From CAVUCE01 sp963739985 (lineage in GTDB: Bacteria; Bacteroidota; Ignavibacteria; Ignavibacteriales; Ignavibacteriaceae): a stretch of DNA of 64,000 nucleotides. The notes below the pieces were generated by a model, which did no database searches, was not told where the DNA came from, and saw only the letters and a list, made by a program, of their open reading frames with translations. Of the stretch, positions 28,610-37,851 are shown one piece after another. Numbering within the stretch: the stretch's first letter is position 1; each line of letters starts with the position of its first letter. The stretch is from positions 248,001-312,000 of the forward strand of contig CAVUCE010000022.1 of assembly GCA_963739985.1 (NCBI GenBank). Direction: 5' to 3'. The position numbers and the translations under genes were made by a program.

Positions 28610-29865
28610 ATTTGTTTCGCAACTTCATCCGCTTCTTCGATGTTGGGTACAACTACTTTTTGTAGAATAATTAATCCCGCCAAGAAGAAAAACCCGATTG
28701 CTAAAGCAGCAAATCTTTCGTTTGATAAATCAGAAATTATTCCATAAACCAATGGGCCAACTACAGCAGATGATTTACCGAACAAGCCGTCATAAAAGCC
28801 AAAAAATTCTGCTGACCTTTCCTTAGGAGTAAGAAGCGCCATCAAACTTCTACTGCAAGATTGAGATGATCCAATAGAAACACCCGCTAATAGTCCAACG
28901 ACATAAAATTCCGCTACAGAGTTAACAAAGAACGCGCCTACAATAACAAATATCCAAATAACCAGTGTTATAGATATTGTTTTTTTAGGTCCAATATGAT
29001 CTGAAATAATTCCAAAAATAAATGAACCTAAAACCGCCGTACTTTGAACAATCACAAAGAACAAAATGACTTGATCATCATCCATCTTAAGAATATTTGA
29101 AGCAAATATTGAAGCAAACGCGATTATAGTAATTATTGCATCATTGTATAGAAAAAATGCTAATAAAAACCTGCTTACCGATGGATATTTTCTTTCAAAA
29201 AAAATCGCTTTAAGCGTAGTAAAACTTTTACTCATTCCCTTTCGTATTAAATCGCCTCTTAACTTATTTGGGACTTTTGGCTCGCTTACAAATAAAAACA
29301 AAGGAATTGAAAATAATAGGAAAAAAGCTGCGGCAATAACGAAAGTTAACCTGATATAAAAATAATAATTCGGATTAGTTTGAGCGGGCAATATTAACAT
29401 CACAATTAGTAAGACAGCTAATGCACCTACATATCCCATTGCAAAGCCATAACCGGAAACACGTCCAAAATTTTTTTTCTCTGTAAGATTAGGTAGAAAA
29501 GCATCGTAAAAAACTAGTCCCGCTTCAAATCCTATATTGGCAAGGATAAATAAAGTAAGTCCCAGCAGAATATCACCTTTATGAACGAAAAACATAAATG
29601 CAGTACAAGTTACCGAGAGAAGAGTAAAGATGAGCAGGAACCTTTTTCTGTTACGAGAAACATCAGCTATTGCTCCAAGCGGAGGACTTAAAAAAGCGGC
29701 TATAACCATTGAAATACTTACAGCCAGACCCCACAACCATTTTTGTCCGCCGGCTACGTAATTAGAAAAATATTTTGAATAAATTACAGTAACTATTATT
29801 ACAGAAAAAGCTGTATTCGCAAAATCGAATAAGGTCCAGAAGAAAATTTTAGATCTAGACTGCAT
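28606..29865 (-). CDS. UMF1/Atg22-like MFS transporter
   Basis: A 419-residue, twelve-helix major facilitator of the UMF1 (Atg22-like) family. The N-terminus FFWTLFDFANTAFSVIIVTV, the loop LSPPLGAIADVSRNRKRFL, the helix block NIGFEAGLVFYDAFLPNL and SIGSSQSCSRSLMALLTP are the family's fingerprints. Atg22 exports amino acids from the yeast vacuole; bacterial substrates are unknown. It is one to three bases from nusB and convergent with the aminotransferase. Confidence 0.87.
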   Translation of the reverse strand: MQSRSKIFFWTLFDFANTAFSVIIVTVIYSKYFSNYVAGGQKWLWGLAVSISMVIAAFLSPPLGAIADVSRNRKRFLLIFTLLSVTCTAFMFFVHKGDILLGLTLFILANIGFEAGLVFYDAFLPNLTEKKNFGRVSGYGFAMGYVGALAVLLIVMLILPAQTNPNYYFYIRLTFVIAAAFFLLFSIPLFLFVSEPKVPNKLRGDLIRKGMSKSFTTLKAIFFERKYPSVSRFLLAFFLYNDAIITIIAFASIFASNILKMDDDQVILFFVIVQSTAVLGSFIFGIISDHIGPKKTISITLVIWIFVIVGAFFVNSVAEFYVVGLLAGVSIGSSQSCSRSLMALLTPKERSAEFFGFYDGLFGKSSAVVGPLVYGIISDLSNERFAALAIGFFFLAGLIILQKVVVPNIEEADEVAKQI

Positions 29866-29868
29866 TAC

Positions 29869-30351
29869 TTATTTCTTTGGTGTTTGTTTTGAGATAGTTT
29901 CCTCTAATAATCCCCTTCCTCTTTTGTTTAAATTTCCGGAATCCTTCAAAGAGCTTAAAATTGCATCCAAGATTCCATTGATAAACTTCCCGCTACCTGC
30001 AGTACTATATAATTTTGCAATTTCAATAGCTTCGTTAATAGAAACTTTGGGAGGTATATCAGGGAAATAAAGTAGTTCACAAATTCCAATTCGTAAAAGT
30101 ATTTTATCAATAAGAGCAATTCTATTCATTTCCCAGTTATTAACTCGCGCCATTATTTTTTCATCAAGCTCATTTTTATGAATTGTTACCTTGTTTACCA
30201 ATTCATTTGCAAAATCTCTATCTGATTTTTCCGGTACATCCGAAAGAATACCATCAATTAACGCACTTAGAGATTCTTTATTCATTTCATAAGCATAAAG
30301 AATTTGTAGTGTTTTTTCACGTACAATTCTTCTTTTAAACATTTGAGACAT
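29869..30351 (-). CDS. nusB: Transcription antitermination factor NusB
   Basis: A small all-helical factor that binds boxA RNA with NusE during rRNA transcription. RRIVREKTLQILYAYEMN at the N-terminus, WEMNRIALIDKILLRIGICEL in the middle and PPKVSINEAIEIAKLYSTAGSG near the C-terminus match the family, the last containing the NEAIE-K block. The 160-residue length is normal. It lies upstream of the UMF1 transporter on the same strand. Confidence 0.94.
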   Translation of the reverse strand: MSQMFKRRIVREKTLQILYAYEMNKESLSALIDGILSDVPEKSDRDFANELVNKVTIHKNELDEKIMARVNNWEMNRIALIDKILLRIGICELLYFPDIPPKVSINEAIEIAKLYSTAGSGKFINGILDAILSSLKDSGNLNKRGRGLLEETISKQTPKK

Positions 30352-30440
30352 TTTATTGTATAACCAATCTAATTTTTGTGACTTAGTTTAATAAATTTTT
30401 TAATTACTATAAAACTTTAAAATTACTATGTAAAATAAAT

Positions 30441-31475
30441 TTATAAAGCAAAGAACCAGAACACCAGCAAACCAATGCTTTCACGCAGATTATAAGATAT
30501 CAAATCACTGTAATTCATTTTTAAGTGGGAAGCCGAAACGTATGTTTTTATGTTGTAAAACTTACTTATTTCTCTTACTCGTGTTAAATGATAAGAATCG
30601 GATACAATAATAACACGGGCAATGTCCTTCCTTCCGAGTATATTAGAATTTATAAATTGGATTTGTTCAATAGTAGAAGTAGTATTCTTTTCTAATGCTA
30701 CTTTACTCATATCAAAACCGGTTTTATCAAGATAATTCGCCGCAACTTGAGCCTCACTTAATTCGCCCGGAGCATTACTTCCTGTTAACTGAATTTTACC
30801 TACATAACTCTTATCATATAAATTTACTGCTTGTTCAATACGAGCAACTAAACTCGGGCTAGGTTGATTATTCGACCAAACAGCAGCTCCAAGAACGACT
30901 GCAATATTTTTTTTACTTTTGGGTCCGGTATAAGCTTTTCTTTCTGCTTTTATGACTTGCATATAGATTAGTGCAAAGCCAATCAATAAGCCAACAATCA
31001 TTAATGAATTTGCCAACGATCTTAATATCAATAGATTTTTTACACCAATTACTGAAAGCCACAATGCTGATAAAAATATGAACTGCAAAACCTGGTAGAT
31101 AGTAAACATTGCTCCTACTATCACCTTATCTAAAGGGTGCCCGAAAATGTAAGAATTTGAAGATGATACATTTATACTTTTACTGAACCAGGCTAATATT
31201 AGCGAAATAATTAAAATTGATGAAAAGAAAATCAGAAAAATTGGGCTTAAGGAAGATTTAACTTTTAAATAATTAAATATTACTCCAATTATAATTAATA
31301 GAGTAAATAGTAGGTTTAATAAATTTCCTAATTGAAATAATTTGAAATTATCTATAGAAAGATTTTGATTTTTATACTTCAAATAATATAGAAAAACCAA
31401 ACCAAGAACTGACAAAAAAACAGTTGTAAAGGAGGCCAAAGCTTTATTGCGGAATAATGAATTATTATGTGCCAT
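30441..31475 (-). CDS. YdcF/SanA-like DUF218 membrane protein
   Basis: The N-terminal 190 residues hold five or six membrane segments; the C-terminal 150 form a DUF218 domain: NIAVVLGAAVWSNNQPSPSL, KIQLTGSNAPGELSEAQVA, LEKNTTSTIEQIQF and VIIVSDSYHLTRV match the ElyC/SanA/YdcF pattern, including the Ser-Asp-x-x-His-x-x-R signature. SanA- and ElyC-like proteins affect envelope integrity and lipid carrier metabolism; the exact reaction is unknown. It ends at 30441 and stands apart from its neighbours by about 90 and 220 bases. Confidence 0.83.
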   Translation of the reverse strand: MAHNNSLFRNKALASFTTVFLSVLGLVFLYYLKYKNQNLSIDNFKLFQLGNLLNLLFTLLIIIGVIFNYLKVKSSLSPIFLIFFSSILIISLILAWFSKSINVSSSNSYIFGHPLDKVIVGAMFTIYQVLQFIFLSALWLSVIGVKNLLILRSLANSLMIVGLLIGFALIYMQVIKAERKAYTGPKSKKNIAVVLGAAVWSNNQPSPSLVARIEQAVNLYDKSYVGKIQLTGSNAPGELSEAQVAANYLDKTGFDMSKVALEKNTTSTIEQIQFINSNILGRKDIARVIIVSDSYHLTRVREISKFYNIKTYVSASHLKMNYSDLISYNLRESIGLLVFWFFAL

Positions 31476-31664
31476 TTTTTAAATTATTTCAAAGAAAGAA
31501 AGCCAAAGTACAAAAGACCATATGACTTCAAGCATTCAACCGATTCCTCAATTTGAAAACAGATGAATTATTAGAAATCATAAAATGATAAATAATTAGA
31601 TATACAAATTAGATAAAATTACGTAACTGTACAAAAGTTAGGATTAAGAAGTGGAAAATAAAAA

Positions 31665-31685
31665 AGCGCCCGATAAAAGGGCGCT
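31665..31685 (-). terminator. Rho-independent terminator of tonB
   Basis: AGCGCCC (31665-31671) pairs with GGGCGCT (31679-31685) around a seven-base loop, and the minus strand continues with TTTTT and further T. It starts eight bases past the tonB stop. Confidence 0.9.
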
Positions 31686-31692
31686 AAAATTA

Positions 31693-32346
31693 TTACTGAA
31701 GTTTGAATACAACCGGAATTGAGACCTGAACGTTTACAGGTTTACCTCTTTGTTTACCGGGACTAAACTTAGTCTCCTTTACGGCTTTAAGAGCTGCTTC
31801 ATCGCAACCGGCACCAATTCCTTTTAGGATGTTGGCTTTGGTTACATTTCCCTCTTTGTCAACAAAAGCAAGCACATAAACTCTTCCTTCAACTCCCGCT
31901 CTTTTTGCAATTTCGGGATACACAATCTTGCTTTGAATTGCAGCTATACCGCCAATAGGCTGTGGCATTTCTTCAACCGCAACAAAATAAGTTGGCTCTG
32001 CTTCTTTTTTCTCTTCTTTTGGAGGAGGAGGCGGAGCTGAAACATCAGCGTTTACATCAAGATCAGTAGATGCAATGTTAACGTCCTGCAATACATCTTC
32101 CGAAGGAGCAGCAATCGGAATTGCCGGTTTTGGCGGAGGAGGAGGTCTGGTTTCTTGTCTTGTTTGTTGAACATCTTCAACCTTAAATAGGTCTTGAGCA
32201 GTTTGTTGAAGCTCTTGCGTAGGTTTCAAGTCAGGGAAAAACTTGAAAGCAACAATCAAAAGTGCTAGCGAAATTATAATACTAATCTCGTAAACCTTTT
32301 TGTATTTAGCTCTCAAATCTGCTTTTGGGTTTTTTCTGAGTGCCAT
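31693..32346 (-). CDS. tonB: TonB-family energy transducer
   Basis: Links the inner-membrane proton motor (ExbBD) to outer-membrane receptors. A short basic N-terminus precedes one membrane anchor (about 22-41). Two proline runs (RPPPPPKP near 67 and APPPPPKEEKKE near 105) span the periplasm. The C-terminal TonB domain (about 130-217) has VYPEIAKRAGVEGRVYVLAF, DKEGNVTKANILKGIGAGCD and FSPGKQRGKPVNVQVSIPV. The 217 residues are typical of the Bacteroidota form. No exbB, exbD or receptor gene is adjacent. It is a single-gene unit with its own terminator. Confidence 0.93.
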   Translation of the reverse strand: MALRKNPKADLRAKYKKVYEISIIISLALLIVAFKFFPDLKPTQELQQTAQDLFKVEDVQQTRQETRPPPPPKPAIPIAAPSEDVLQDVNIASTDLDVNADVSAPPPPPKEEKKEAEPTYFVAVEEMPQPIGGIAAIQSKIVYPEIAKRAGVEGRVYVLAFVDKEGNVTKANILKGIGAGCDEAALKAVKETKFSPGKQRGKPVNVQVSIPVVFKLQ

Positions 32347-32534
32347 TTAGTAACCTCTCCAATTAGCAATTTTAAAAATAAGTTAATAAATGAAGTCTCT
32401 TAAGTCAACTAATAGACTCTTATTGTTTATACTCAAACAATTACAGAGAGTTCCTTTATTACGCGAAATATTTTTTTATAAAAAAATTATTTTCAGATTT
32501 TATTCAAAAATGACGTTTAAATATAACAAATATT

Positions 32535-32939
32535 TTAATTTTCAGAAGGTCTTATAAATATTTTTTTCAAAAAAATCAGAAAAATTAATGTCGCTAAAAT
32601 TGCGCCTGTCATATCCGCAGACCAGTCTAAAATATCACAACTTCTACCAGGTATAAATAATTGATGGAGTTCATCAAGTCCGGCATAAATTGCTACTGTT
32701 AATAGAGCACCAATAGCGAAATTTCTCTTTAACCACTGATACTTGTCTTGAACAGCATATGTTAAGTTGAGCAATAATGAAAGTATAAAGTAAGCTGTAA
32801 AGTGCTCTATTTTATCACTTACGCCGGTTTTGGGTAAATCTTTTCCCGGTAAAGTAGTGGCAATAAATAATATAAACCAATAAATACCAAGTGGTAAATA
32901 TATTAGTTTATTTTTCTTAGATTCTAGATTCTCAAACAA
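32535..32939 (-). CDS. VanZ-like family membrane protein
   Basis: A 134-residue protein with four membrane segments. TTLPGKDLPKTGVSDKIEHF and the later GLDELHQLFIPGRSCDILDW are the VanZ-like signature, the second with its Asp-Glu-x-x-Gln and the Arg-x-x-x-x-x-D-x-x-x-N/D region. VanZ itself gives low-level teicoplanin resistance; chromosomal relatives are of unknown role. The TTG start overlaps the end of the nnr gene by eight bases. Confidence 0.8.
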   Translation of the reverse strand: MFENLESKKNKLIYLPLGIYWFILFIATTLPGKDLPKTGVSDKIEHFTAYFILSLLLNLTYAVQDKYQWLKRNFAIGALLTVAIYAGLDELHQLFIPGRSCDILDWSADMTGAILATLIFLIFLKKIFIRPSEN

Positions 32940-34497
32940 ATGAATTCCTTATAAACTTTATCGCTTTAGGTAAATTTTCTATAATATCATCAGCAGTTAT
33001 TCCAAATTGGGTTAATTTGTTTATCAAAAGATCCGCTGCTAGACTATGCAAATATACACTATTAATTACTGCAGATTCAATATCATCTTGCTGTGCTAAA
33101 AATCCCGCGATGACACCGGTCAATACATCACCACTTCCAAATTTTGCCATTCCGGGATTGCCTGTTGTGTTTATATATGCGACTCCATTAGGAGTGAATA
33201 TAATTGAAGGGGCACCTTTTAATACCAGATAACATAATTTTTCATTCGTAAATTTTCTTCCATATGTAAGCAAATTCTTTTTAAGCTCATTTAATGGAAC
33301 TCCAACTAAATTAGCAAACTCTCCATGATGCGGAGTAAGTACCATATTTTTAAGATTTACTTTTTTATAATTTCCATTCGATAAAGCATAAATAGCATCA
33401 GCGTCAATAACGATTTTCTTATTTTTACGCAATCGTAATATCTCTAAAACGGCCTTTTGGGTTTCAACTTCCCTTCCCAACCCAGGACCAATAGCTACAA
33501 CATCAGCCCAATTAATATTAGGAGACAATTCATTTACATTGTTCAATGAAAGGAACTCCTTGCCACTATCTTCATAAGAACTTACAACTACCTCAGATAA
33601 ATTTGAATGAACAAAATTTCTGACTGAATTAGGGAATGCTAATATTGAGGCACCCGCTCCTACTTTAAATGAAGACTTAGATGTCATAATTGCCGCACCA
33701 GGTAGTTTGCCTGAACCCGCAATTGTAAGGACTCTACCGCTGCTGTATTTATGAACAGTTTTATCTTTTATTGGAAGACTCTCAAAAACATCTTCAGGTT
33801 CAATTAAAAAATCTAAAGTTTCATATTTGTCGAAATACGATTCATCAATTCCAATATTGCCTTTAATTACTTCTCCGGAATATTTAACGCCCTCTCCAAT
33901 AAACAGGCCGGTTTTAAATTCTGCTAATGTAACAGTTAAATCTGAGATAAAAGCAGACTCAGCATAGCCGGAATCAGCATCTAGACCTGTAGGAATATCA
34001 ACTGAAACTTTATATGATTTTATTTGATTGAGATATTTTACTATCGTTTTATAAGGTTCTCTTAATTCTCCTTTTGCTCCGCTACCGAGCAATGCATCAA
34101 AAATAACATCGCAATTTTGCAAATTTTTTAAATCTTTGGTCGTTTTATAGTTAATGATTAAGATATCATTTCTAGATTTAGCAATATTTTCTAAAGCATG
34201 AAAATTTGTTTTACTATCATTACTAAGCTCAGAGGTTTTTCCCAATTTAATAACAATAATCTTATAACCACGATTTGCATAATGGCGTGCTACAGCAAAC
34301 CCGTCTCCACCATTATTTCCTTTACCGCAAACAAATCCGATAGATTCAATATTCTTCTTTTGAAAAACTTTTTGGAAAGATCTATTGAAAATTTCAATTG
34401 CTGCATTTTCCATTAAAACGATACCTGGAATACCAAGCTTATTGATCGCATAGTCATCAACAGATCTTATTTGAGAAGTAGAAAATAATGGTATCAT
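32932..34497 (-). CDS. nnr: Bifunctional NAD(P)HX epimerase/dehydratase
   Basis: Repairs hydrated NADH and NADPH. The N-terminal YjeF domain (about 1-215) has GKGNNGGDGFAVARHYANRG and VSVDIPTGLDADSGY, and the C-terminal ADP-dependent dehydratase (about 225-521) has VVAIGPGLGREVET, MVLTPHHGEFANL and NPGMAKFGSGDVLTGVIAG, the ATP/ADP-binding block. Both halves look intact. The 521-residue length is usual for the fused enzyme. It overlaps the vanZ-like gene and begins just after the nuo operon terminator. Confidence 0.94.
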   Translation of the reverse strand: MIPLFSTSQIRSVDDYAINKLGIPGIVLMENAAIEIFNRSFQKVFQKKNIESIGFVCGKGNNGGDGFAVARHYANRGYKIIVIKLGKTSELSNDSKTNFHALENIAKSRNDILIINYKTTKDLKNLQNCDVIFDALLGSGAKGELREPYKTIVKYLNQIKSYKVSVDIPTGLDADSGYAESAFISDLTVTLAEFKTGLFIGEGVKYSGEVIKGNIGIDESYFDKYETLDFLIEPEDVFESLPIKDKTVHKYSSGRVLTIAGSGKLPGAAIMTSKSSFKVGAGASILAFPNSVRNFVHSNLSEVVVSSYEDSGKEFLSLNNVNELSPNINWADVVAIGPGLGREVETQKAVLEILRLRKNKKIVIDADAIYALSNGNYKKVNLKNMVLTPHHGEFANLVGVPLNELKKNLLTYGRKFTNEKLCYLVLKGAPSIIFTPNGVAYINTTGNPGMAKFGSGDVLTGVIAGFLAQQDDIESAVINSVYLHSLAADLLINKLTQFGITADDIIENLPKAIKFIRNSFV

Positions 34498-34523
34498 ATT
34501 CTTAAACCCGTTTAAAATAAAAA

Positions 34524-34562
34524 AGTGATTGAAAGCCTCAAAAATTCAGCATTTCAATCACT
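34524..34562 (-). terminator. Terminator of the nuoJ-N operon
   Basis: A perfect 11-bp stem, AGTGATTGAAA (34524-34534) with TTTCAATCACT (34552-34562), follows nuoN by about 23 bases. On the minus strand it continues TTTTATTTTAAA, a T-rich tail. Confidence 0.75.
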
Positions 34563-34585
34563 AATAAAACTAATAGATGCATATT

Positions 34586-36013
34586 TTACAAGAAAGAAGA
34601 AATTAATCCTATCAATGATCCCGGAGCTATGCCAATGACAATTACTAAAAGAACGGCAATTAAAACAGCTAAAAGCCCGGTATTGCTGTTCGTAATTGAT
34701 AATTCACCTTCAGCATCTTTGAAATACATAAGAACTACGATTCTTAAGTAGAAATAAATACTTATAACACTGGATAACACTCCAATTATTGCCAACCAAG
34801 TTAGGTTTGATTTTATAGCTGCCATAAACACATAATATTTTCCAAAGAATCCGGCAAAAGGAGGAATACCTGCCAATGAGAACATGCAAATTGCAAGTAG
34901 TCCTGCTAATAAAGGCCGTCTGGAAGCTAAGCCAGCATAAGAATTTATGTCAAGATTAGTATCGTTTTCACCTTCAACAAGTGATACAATTCCAAAAGCA
35001 CCTAAGTTCATGAACGTATAAGCAGTAAGATAAAATATAATTCCAGCAATCCCTTCATGATTTCCAGCGGCTAATCCGATAATCATATAACCGGCATGCG
35101 CAATTGATGAATAAGCAAGCATTCTCTTAATGTTATCCTGAGCAATTGCAACAATACTTCCGAAAAGCATCGAGAATACAGCAATAACAGCTAAATAGGG
35201 CTCAAATATGTTTTGAACTGAACTGTTAAATAAAAATCCAAGAGTTACAATAATTGCACTAAATGCTGCAGCTTTTCCTCCGGTCGAGAATAATCCGGCC
35301 ACAGTTGTTGATGAACCTTCATAAACATCAGGTACCCACATATGAAATGGAAAAGCAGCAATTTTGAAAGAGAAGCCAATTAAGAATAAAAGTAAGCCAA
35401 CAATAAATATTAAGTTGCCTTTAAGATCTCCGAACCTTGCTGCAATTAAATCCAAAGACGTTGTATGAGCTGAGCCGTAGATCAATGCAATTCCATAAAC
35501 AATAAACCCGGTAGCAAAAGCTCCCAGTAAAAAATACTTTAATGAAGCCTCATTTGCTTTTAATTTTTTTCTATTCAAACCGGCAAGTGCATAGAAACTA
35601 ACAGACATTACTTCAAGACCGAGAAAAATCATAAACAAATCTTTTGCCCCGGCCATAAACATCATTCCGAGCACTGAGGTTTGCAACAAAAGATAAAACT
35701 CTCCGAAATAAGTACCGTATTTTTTTAGATAATCAACGGAAAGCAAACTTATAATGGCAGCGCCAAAAGTAAATATGAAATAAAATATATTTACGTTTCC
35801 GCCGGTTGCAAGCATATTTTGGAATACTATAGAAACAGATGTAACGTCAAGCAATGCATAAAATCCGGAGGCAATAAATATACTTATTGAAAGCCACGGA
35901 AGGATTTTTTCACTTGCATCACTGTACATCTCAATTATCAGCGAGATTAAAATACCAGCACTTACTATTATAAGAGGAAGTATGTTGTAAAATTCTTGTA
36001 TGTTATTCAGCAT
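34586..36013 (-). CDS. nuoN: NADH-quinone oxidoreductase subunit N
   Basis: An antiporter-like, proton-pumping subunit of complex I with about 14 membrane helices. FLGLEVMSVSFYALAGLNR has the conserved Glu on TM5, KIAAFPFHMWVPDVYEGSSTTV the Lys/His helix of TM7-8 and MLAYSSIAHAGYMI the TM10 region; the 475-residue length fits. Two genes, an unknown protein and an nhaD-type antiporter, separate it from nuoM, where the two usually touch. It ends the operon at a clear hairpin. Confidence 0.95.
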   Translation of the reverse strand: MLNNIQEFYNILPLIIVSAGILISLIIEMYSDASEKILPWLSISIFIASGFYALLDVTSVSIVFQNMLATGGNVNIFYFIFTFGAAIISLLSVDYLKKYGTYFGEFYLLLQTSVLGMMFMAGAKDLFMIFLGLEVMSVSFYALAGLNRKKLKANEASLKYFLLGAFATGFIVYGIALIYGSAHTTSLDLIAARFGDLKGNLIFIVGLLLFLIGFSFKIAAFPFHMWVPDVYEGSSTTVAGLFSTGGKAAAFSAIIVTLGFLFNSSVQNIFEPYLAVIAVFSMLFGSIVAIAQDNIKRMLAYSSIAHAGYMIIGLAAGNHEGIAGIIFYLTAYTFMNLGAFGIVSLVEGENDTNLDINSYAGLASRRPLLAGLLAICMFSLAGIPPFAGFFGKYYVFMAAIKSNLTWLAIIGVLSSVISIYFYLRIVVLMYFKDAEGELSITNSNTGLLAVLIAVLLVIVIGIAPGSLIGLISSFL

Positions 36014-36034
36014 ATTTATAAGCCTTCGGCTTAA

Positions 36035-36400
36035 TTATTCTATAAATAAAATGTCTTCGTCAGTTTTTTCAATTTTTACATTGTGTTTTTCTTCAAAAAT
36101 CAAATCAAGTTTATGATGATTTTTGGTATCAAATACATCATCAGCTTTATCAACCGCTATCAGTTTAATTGATTCAAATTTTGAAACAACATCTTTCAAA
36201 TTTGGATAATCTTTGAAATATATTTCTAAATATTGATCAGTTTCATTGATGTATATATGTTTTGATTCCGGTGAAAAATCCATCAAAATATCATCATCAA
36301 TAATTACCTTTAGGATGTAAGCATTAAATGGCAACAAGACTCTGTTTCCGTAATATAAACCATTTAAATTATTCTTAAGCGCATCTGCTACAGTTTTCAT
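36035..36400 (-). CDS. Unknown protein in the complex I operon
   Basis: I do not recognise this 121-residue soluble protein. It is acidic, without Cys and with no signal peptide or membrane segment. It opens MKTVADALKNNLNGLYYGNR, continues with alternating hydrophobic positions suggesting a beta-rich fold, and ends in a lysine/glutamate-rich tail. Its start has a good ribosome binding site (GGGAAAGG) and lies three bases after the nhaD-type gene, and nuoN follows after 21 bases, so it is surely co-transcribed with complex I genes. A role in assembly or regulation would be a guess from position only. Confidence 0.65.
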   Translation of the reverse strand: MKTVADALKNNLNGLYYGNRVLLPFNAYILKVIIDDDILMDFSPESKHIYINETDQYLEIYFKDYPNLKDVVSKFESIKLIAVDKADDVFDTKNHHKLDLIFEEKHNVKIEKTDEDILFIE

Positions 36401-36403
36401 ATA

Positions 36404-37840
36404 TCAACCTTTCCCAAAGAAAAATAATAACCAAATAACGGCATAAATTGGAACAAGTATAATTAATGAATATTTAACAATATAAGTAAAGAAACTCGGC
36501 ATCTCAATTCCAGCTCGTTCACTTATAGACTTTACCATAAAATTAGGACCGTTTCCAATATAAGTCACGGCACCAAAAAATACAGCCGCAACAGAAATAG
36601 CCTGAAGATAAACCTCATCAACCGACACAAAATGAACAACATGTGCTTTAACAGTTACATCAAGCGCATACTTGCCCATTGCTGCACTTAAAAAGTTCAT
36701 ATAAGTTGGTGTATTATCGAGAACCGCCGAAAGAGAACCGGTTGCCCAATAAAAAACACCGGCACTTAATTCATTACCCAAAACGTTTGCTTCGTGTGCA
36801 ATGAGCTGTAAAGCCGGAATCATAGTTGCAAATATTCCTATAAATAAATATGCAACTTCTTTAATCGGCTCAAAGTCAAATTCATTAGCTTTAAGGACTT
36901 CTTTATCCGCTCTTGCATAAGAGAAGTAAACAACCGCAAACATTATGATTTCTCTAATTCCAAAAGGTAATGGAGCTAAACTTGGAACTCCCGGTATTAC
37001 CATTGGATCGATAAATACAGAAATTATAATTATTGCAAGGTAAACTAAATTCTTAGCACCTTTAAACTCAATTTTTCCAGTATATGCAACATCTCTTTCA
37101 TCATGATTTACATTTTTTAAATCATATAGATAAAATGCTAATAGGATCATTATTAAAGCTGGGATCCAAATATACCACACATTAGCAATTACCCAGAAAA
37201 ATGGCACTCCGCTTAAAAAGCCTAAAAACAAAGGAGGATCTCCAATCGGTGTTAACGCACCACCCACATTACTTACAACAAAAATAAAAAAGATAATGTG
37301 ATAAGGTTTTATTCTGTCACGATTCATTCTTATGAACGGCCTTATCAAAAGCATTGATGCGCCTGTTGTACCTATGATATTAGAAATAACAGCACCAAAA
37401 AGCAGGAACATAACATTTAACATTGGAGTTGCTTTTCTATCTACCTTTATCAGAATTCCGCCGGATGCAACAAACAGAGAACTAAGTAGAGCAATAAAAG
37501 AAATATACTCAGCAAAAGTATGCATTAGTGAATGAGTATTGTGAAGTACGGCCAAGTAATATACAACGACAACAACACCAAGAGCTAATGAAACTTTAGG
37601 GTAATGTTTTTCCCAAAAATGCTTATAAAATAAAGGCCCGGTTGCAATCATCAGGAGTAATAAAACAAACGGTAAAACCATAAAAGTTGCGGGCAGAGCA
37701 TGCTCAGGTGTTGCATGAGCTGCGGGTAAGGCAGTGTCGGCAACAGCATGAGAAGTTTGAGCCATTAAGTTAACAGTACTTACAAAGAACGCTACTATCA
37801 ATAGTAGAAATGGATAAATTTTCTTGTTTAAGCTGAACAT
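36404..37840 (-). CDS. nhaD: NhaD-type Na+/H+ antiporter inside the nuo operon
   Basis: A 478-residue ion-transporter-superfamily protein with about 13 hydrophobic helices after an apparent signal-like N-terminus. NIIGTTGASMLLIRPFIR, NVGGALTPIGDPPLFLGFL and VLDNTPTYMNFL are the blocks shared by NhaD antiporters and related Na+-coupled carriers. It is not a homologue of NuoL/M/N. Placement between nuoM (11 bases away) and the unknown 121-residue gene suggests it works with respiration, for example by turning the proton gradient into a sodium gradient; the exact ion specificity is inferred. A Na+:dicarboxylate carrier remains possible. Confidence 0.82.
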   Translation of the reverse strand: MFSLNKKIYPFLLLIVAFFVSTVNLMAQTSHAVADTALPAAHATPEHALPATFMVLPFVLLLLMIATGPLFYKHFWEKHYPKVSLALGVVVVVYYLAVLHNTHSLMHTFAEYISFIALLSSLFVASGGILIKVDRKATPMLNVMFLLFGAVISNIIGTTGASMLLIRPFIRMNRDRIKPYHIIFFIFVVSNVGGALTPIGDPPLFLGFLSGVPFFWVIANVWYIWIPALIMILLAFYLYDLKNVNHDERDVAYTGKIEFKGAKNLVYLAIIIISVFIDPMVIPGVPSLAPLPFGIREIIMFAVVYFSYARADKEVLKANEFDFEPIKEVAYLFIGIFATMIPALQLIAHEANVLGNELSAGVFYWATGSLSAVLDNTPTYMNFLSAAMGKYALDVTVKAHVVHFVSVDEVYLQAISVAAVFFGAVTYIGNGPNFMVKSISERAGIEMPSFFTYIVKYSLIILVPIYAVIWLLFFFGKG

Positions 37841-37851
37841 TTTCGTTTTTC

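Noticed and set aside
36404..37840. Mrp-type antiporter subunit
   Set aside because: It lacks the NuoL/M-type helices and key blocks; its GDPPLFLGF and LDNTPTYM motifs are those of the NhaD/ion-transporter group.
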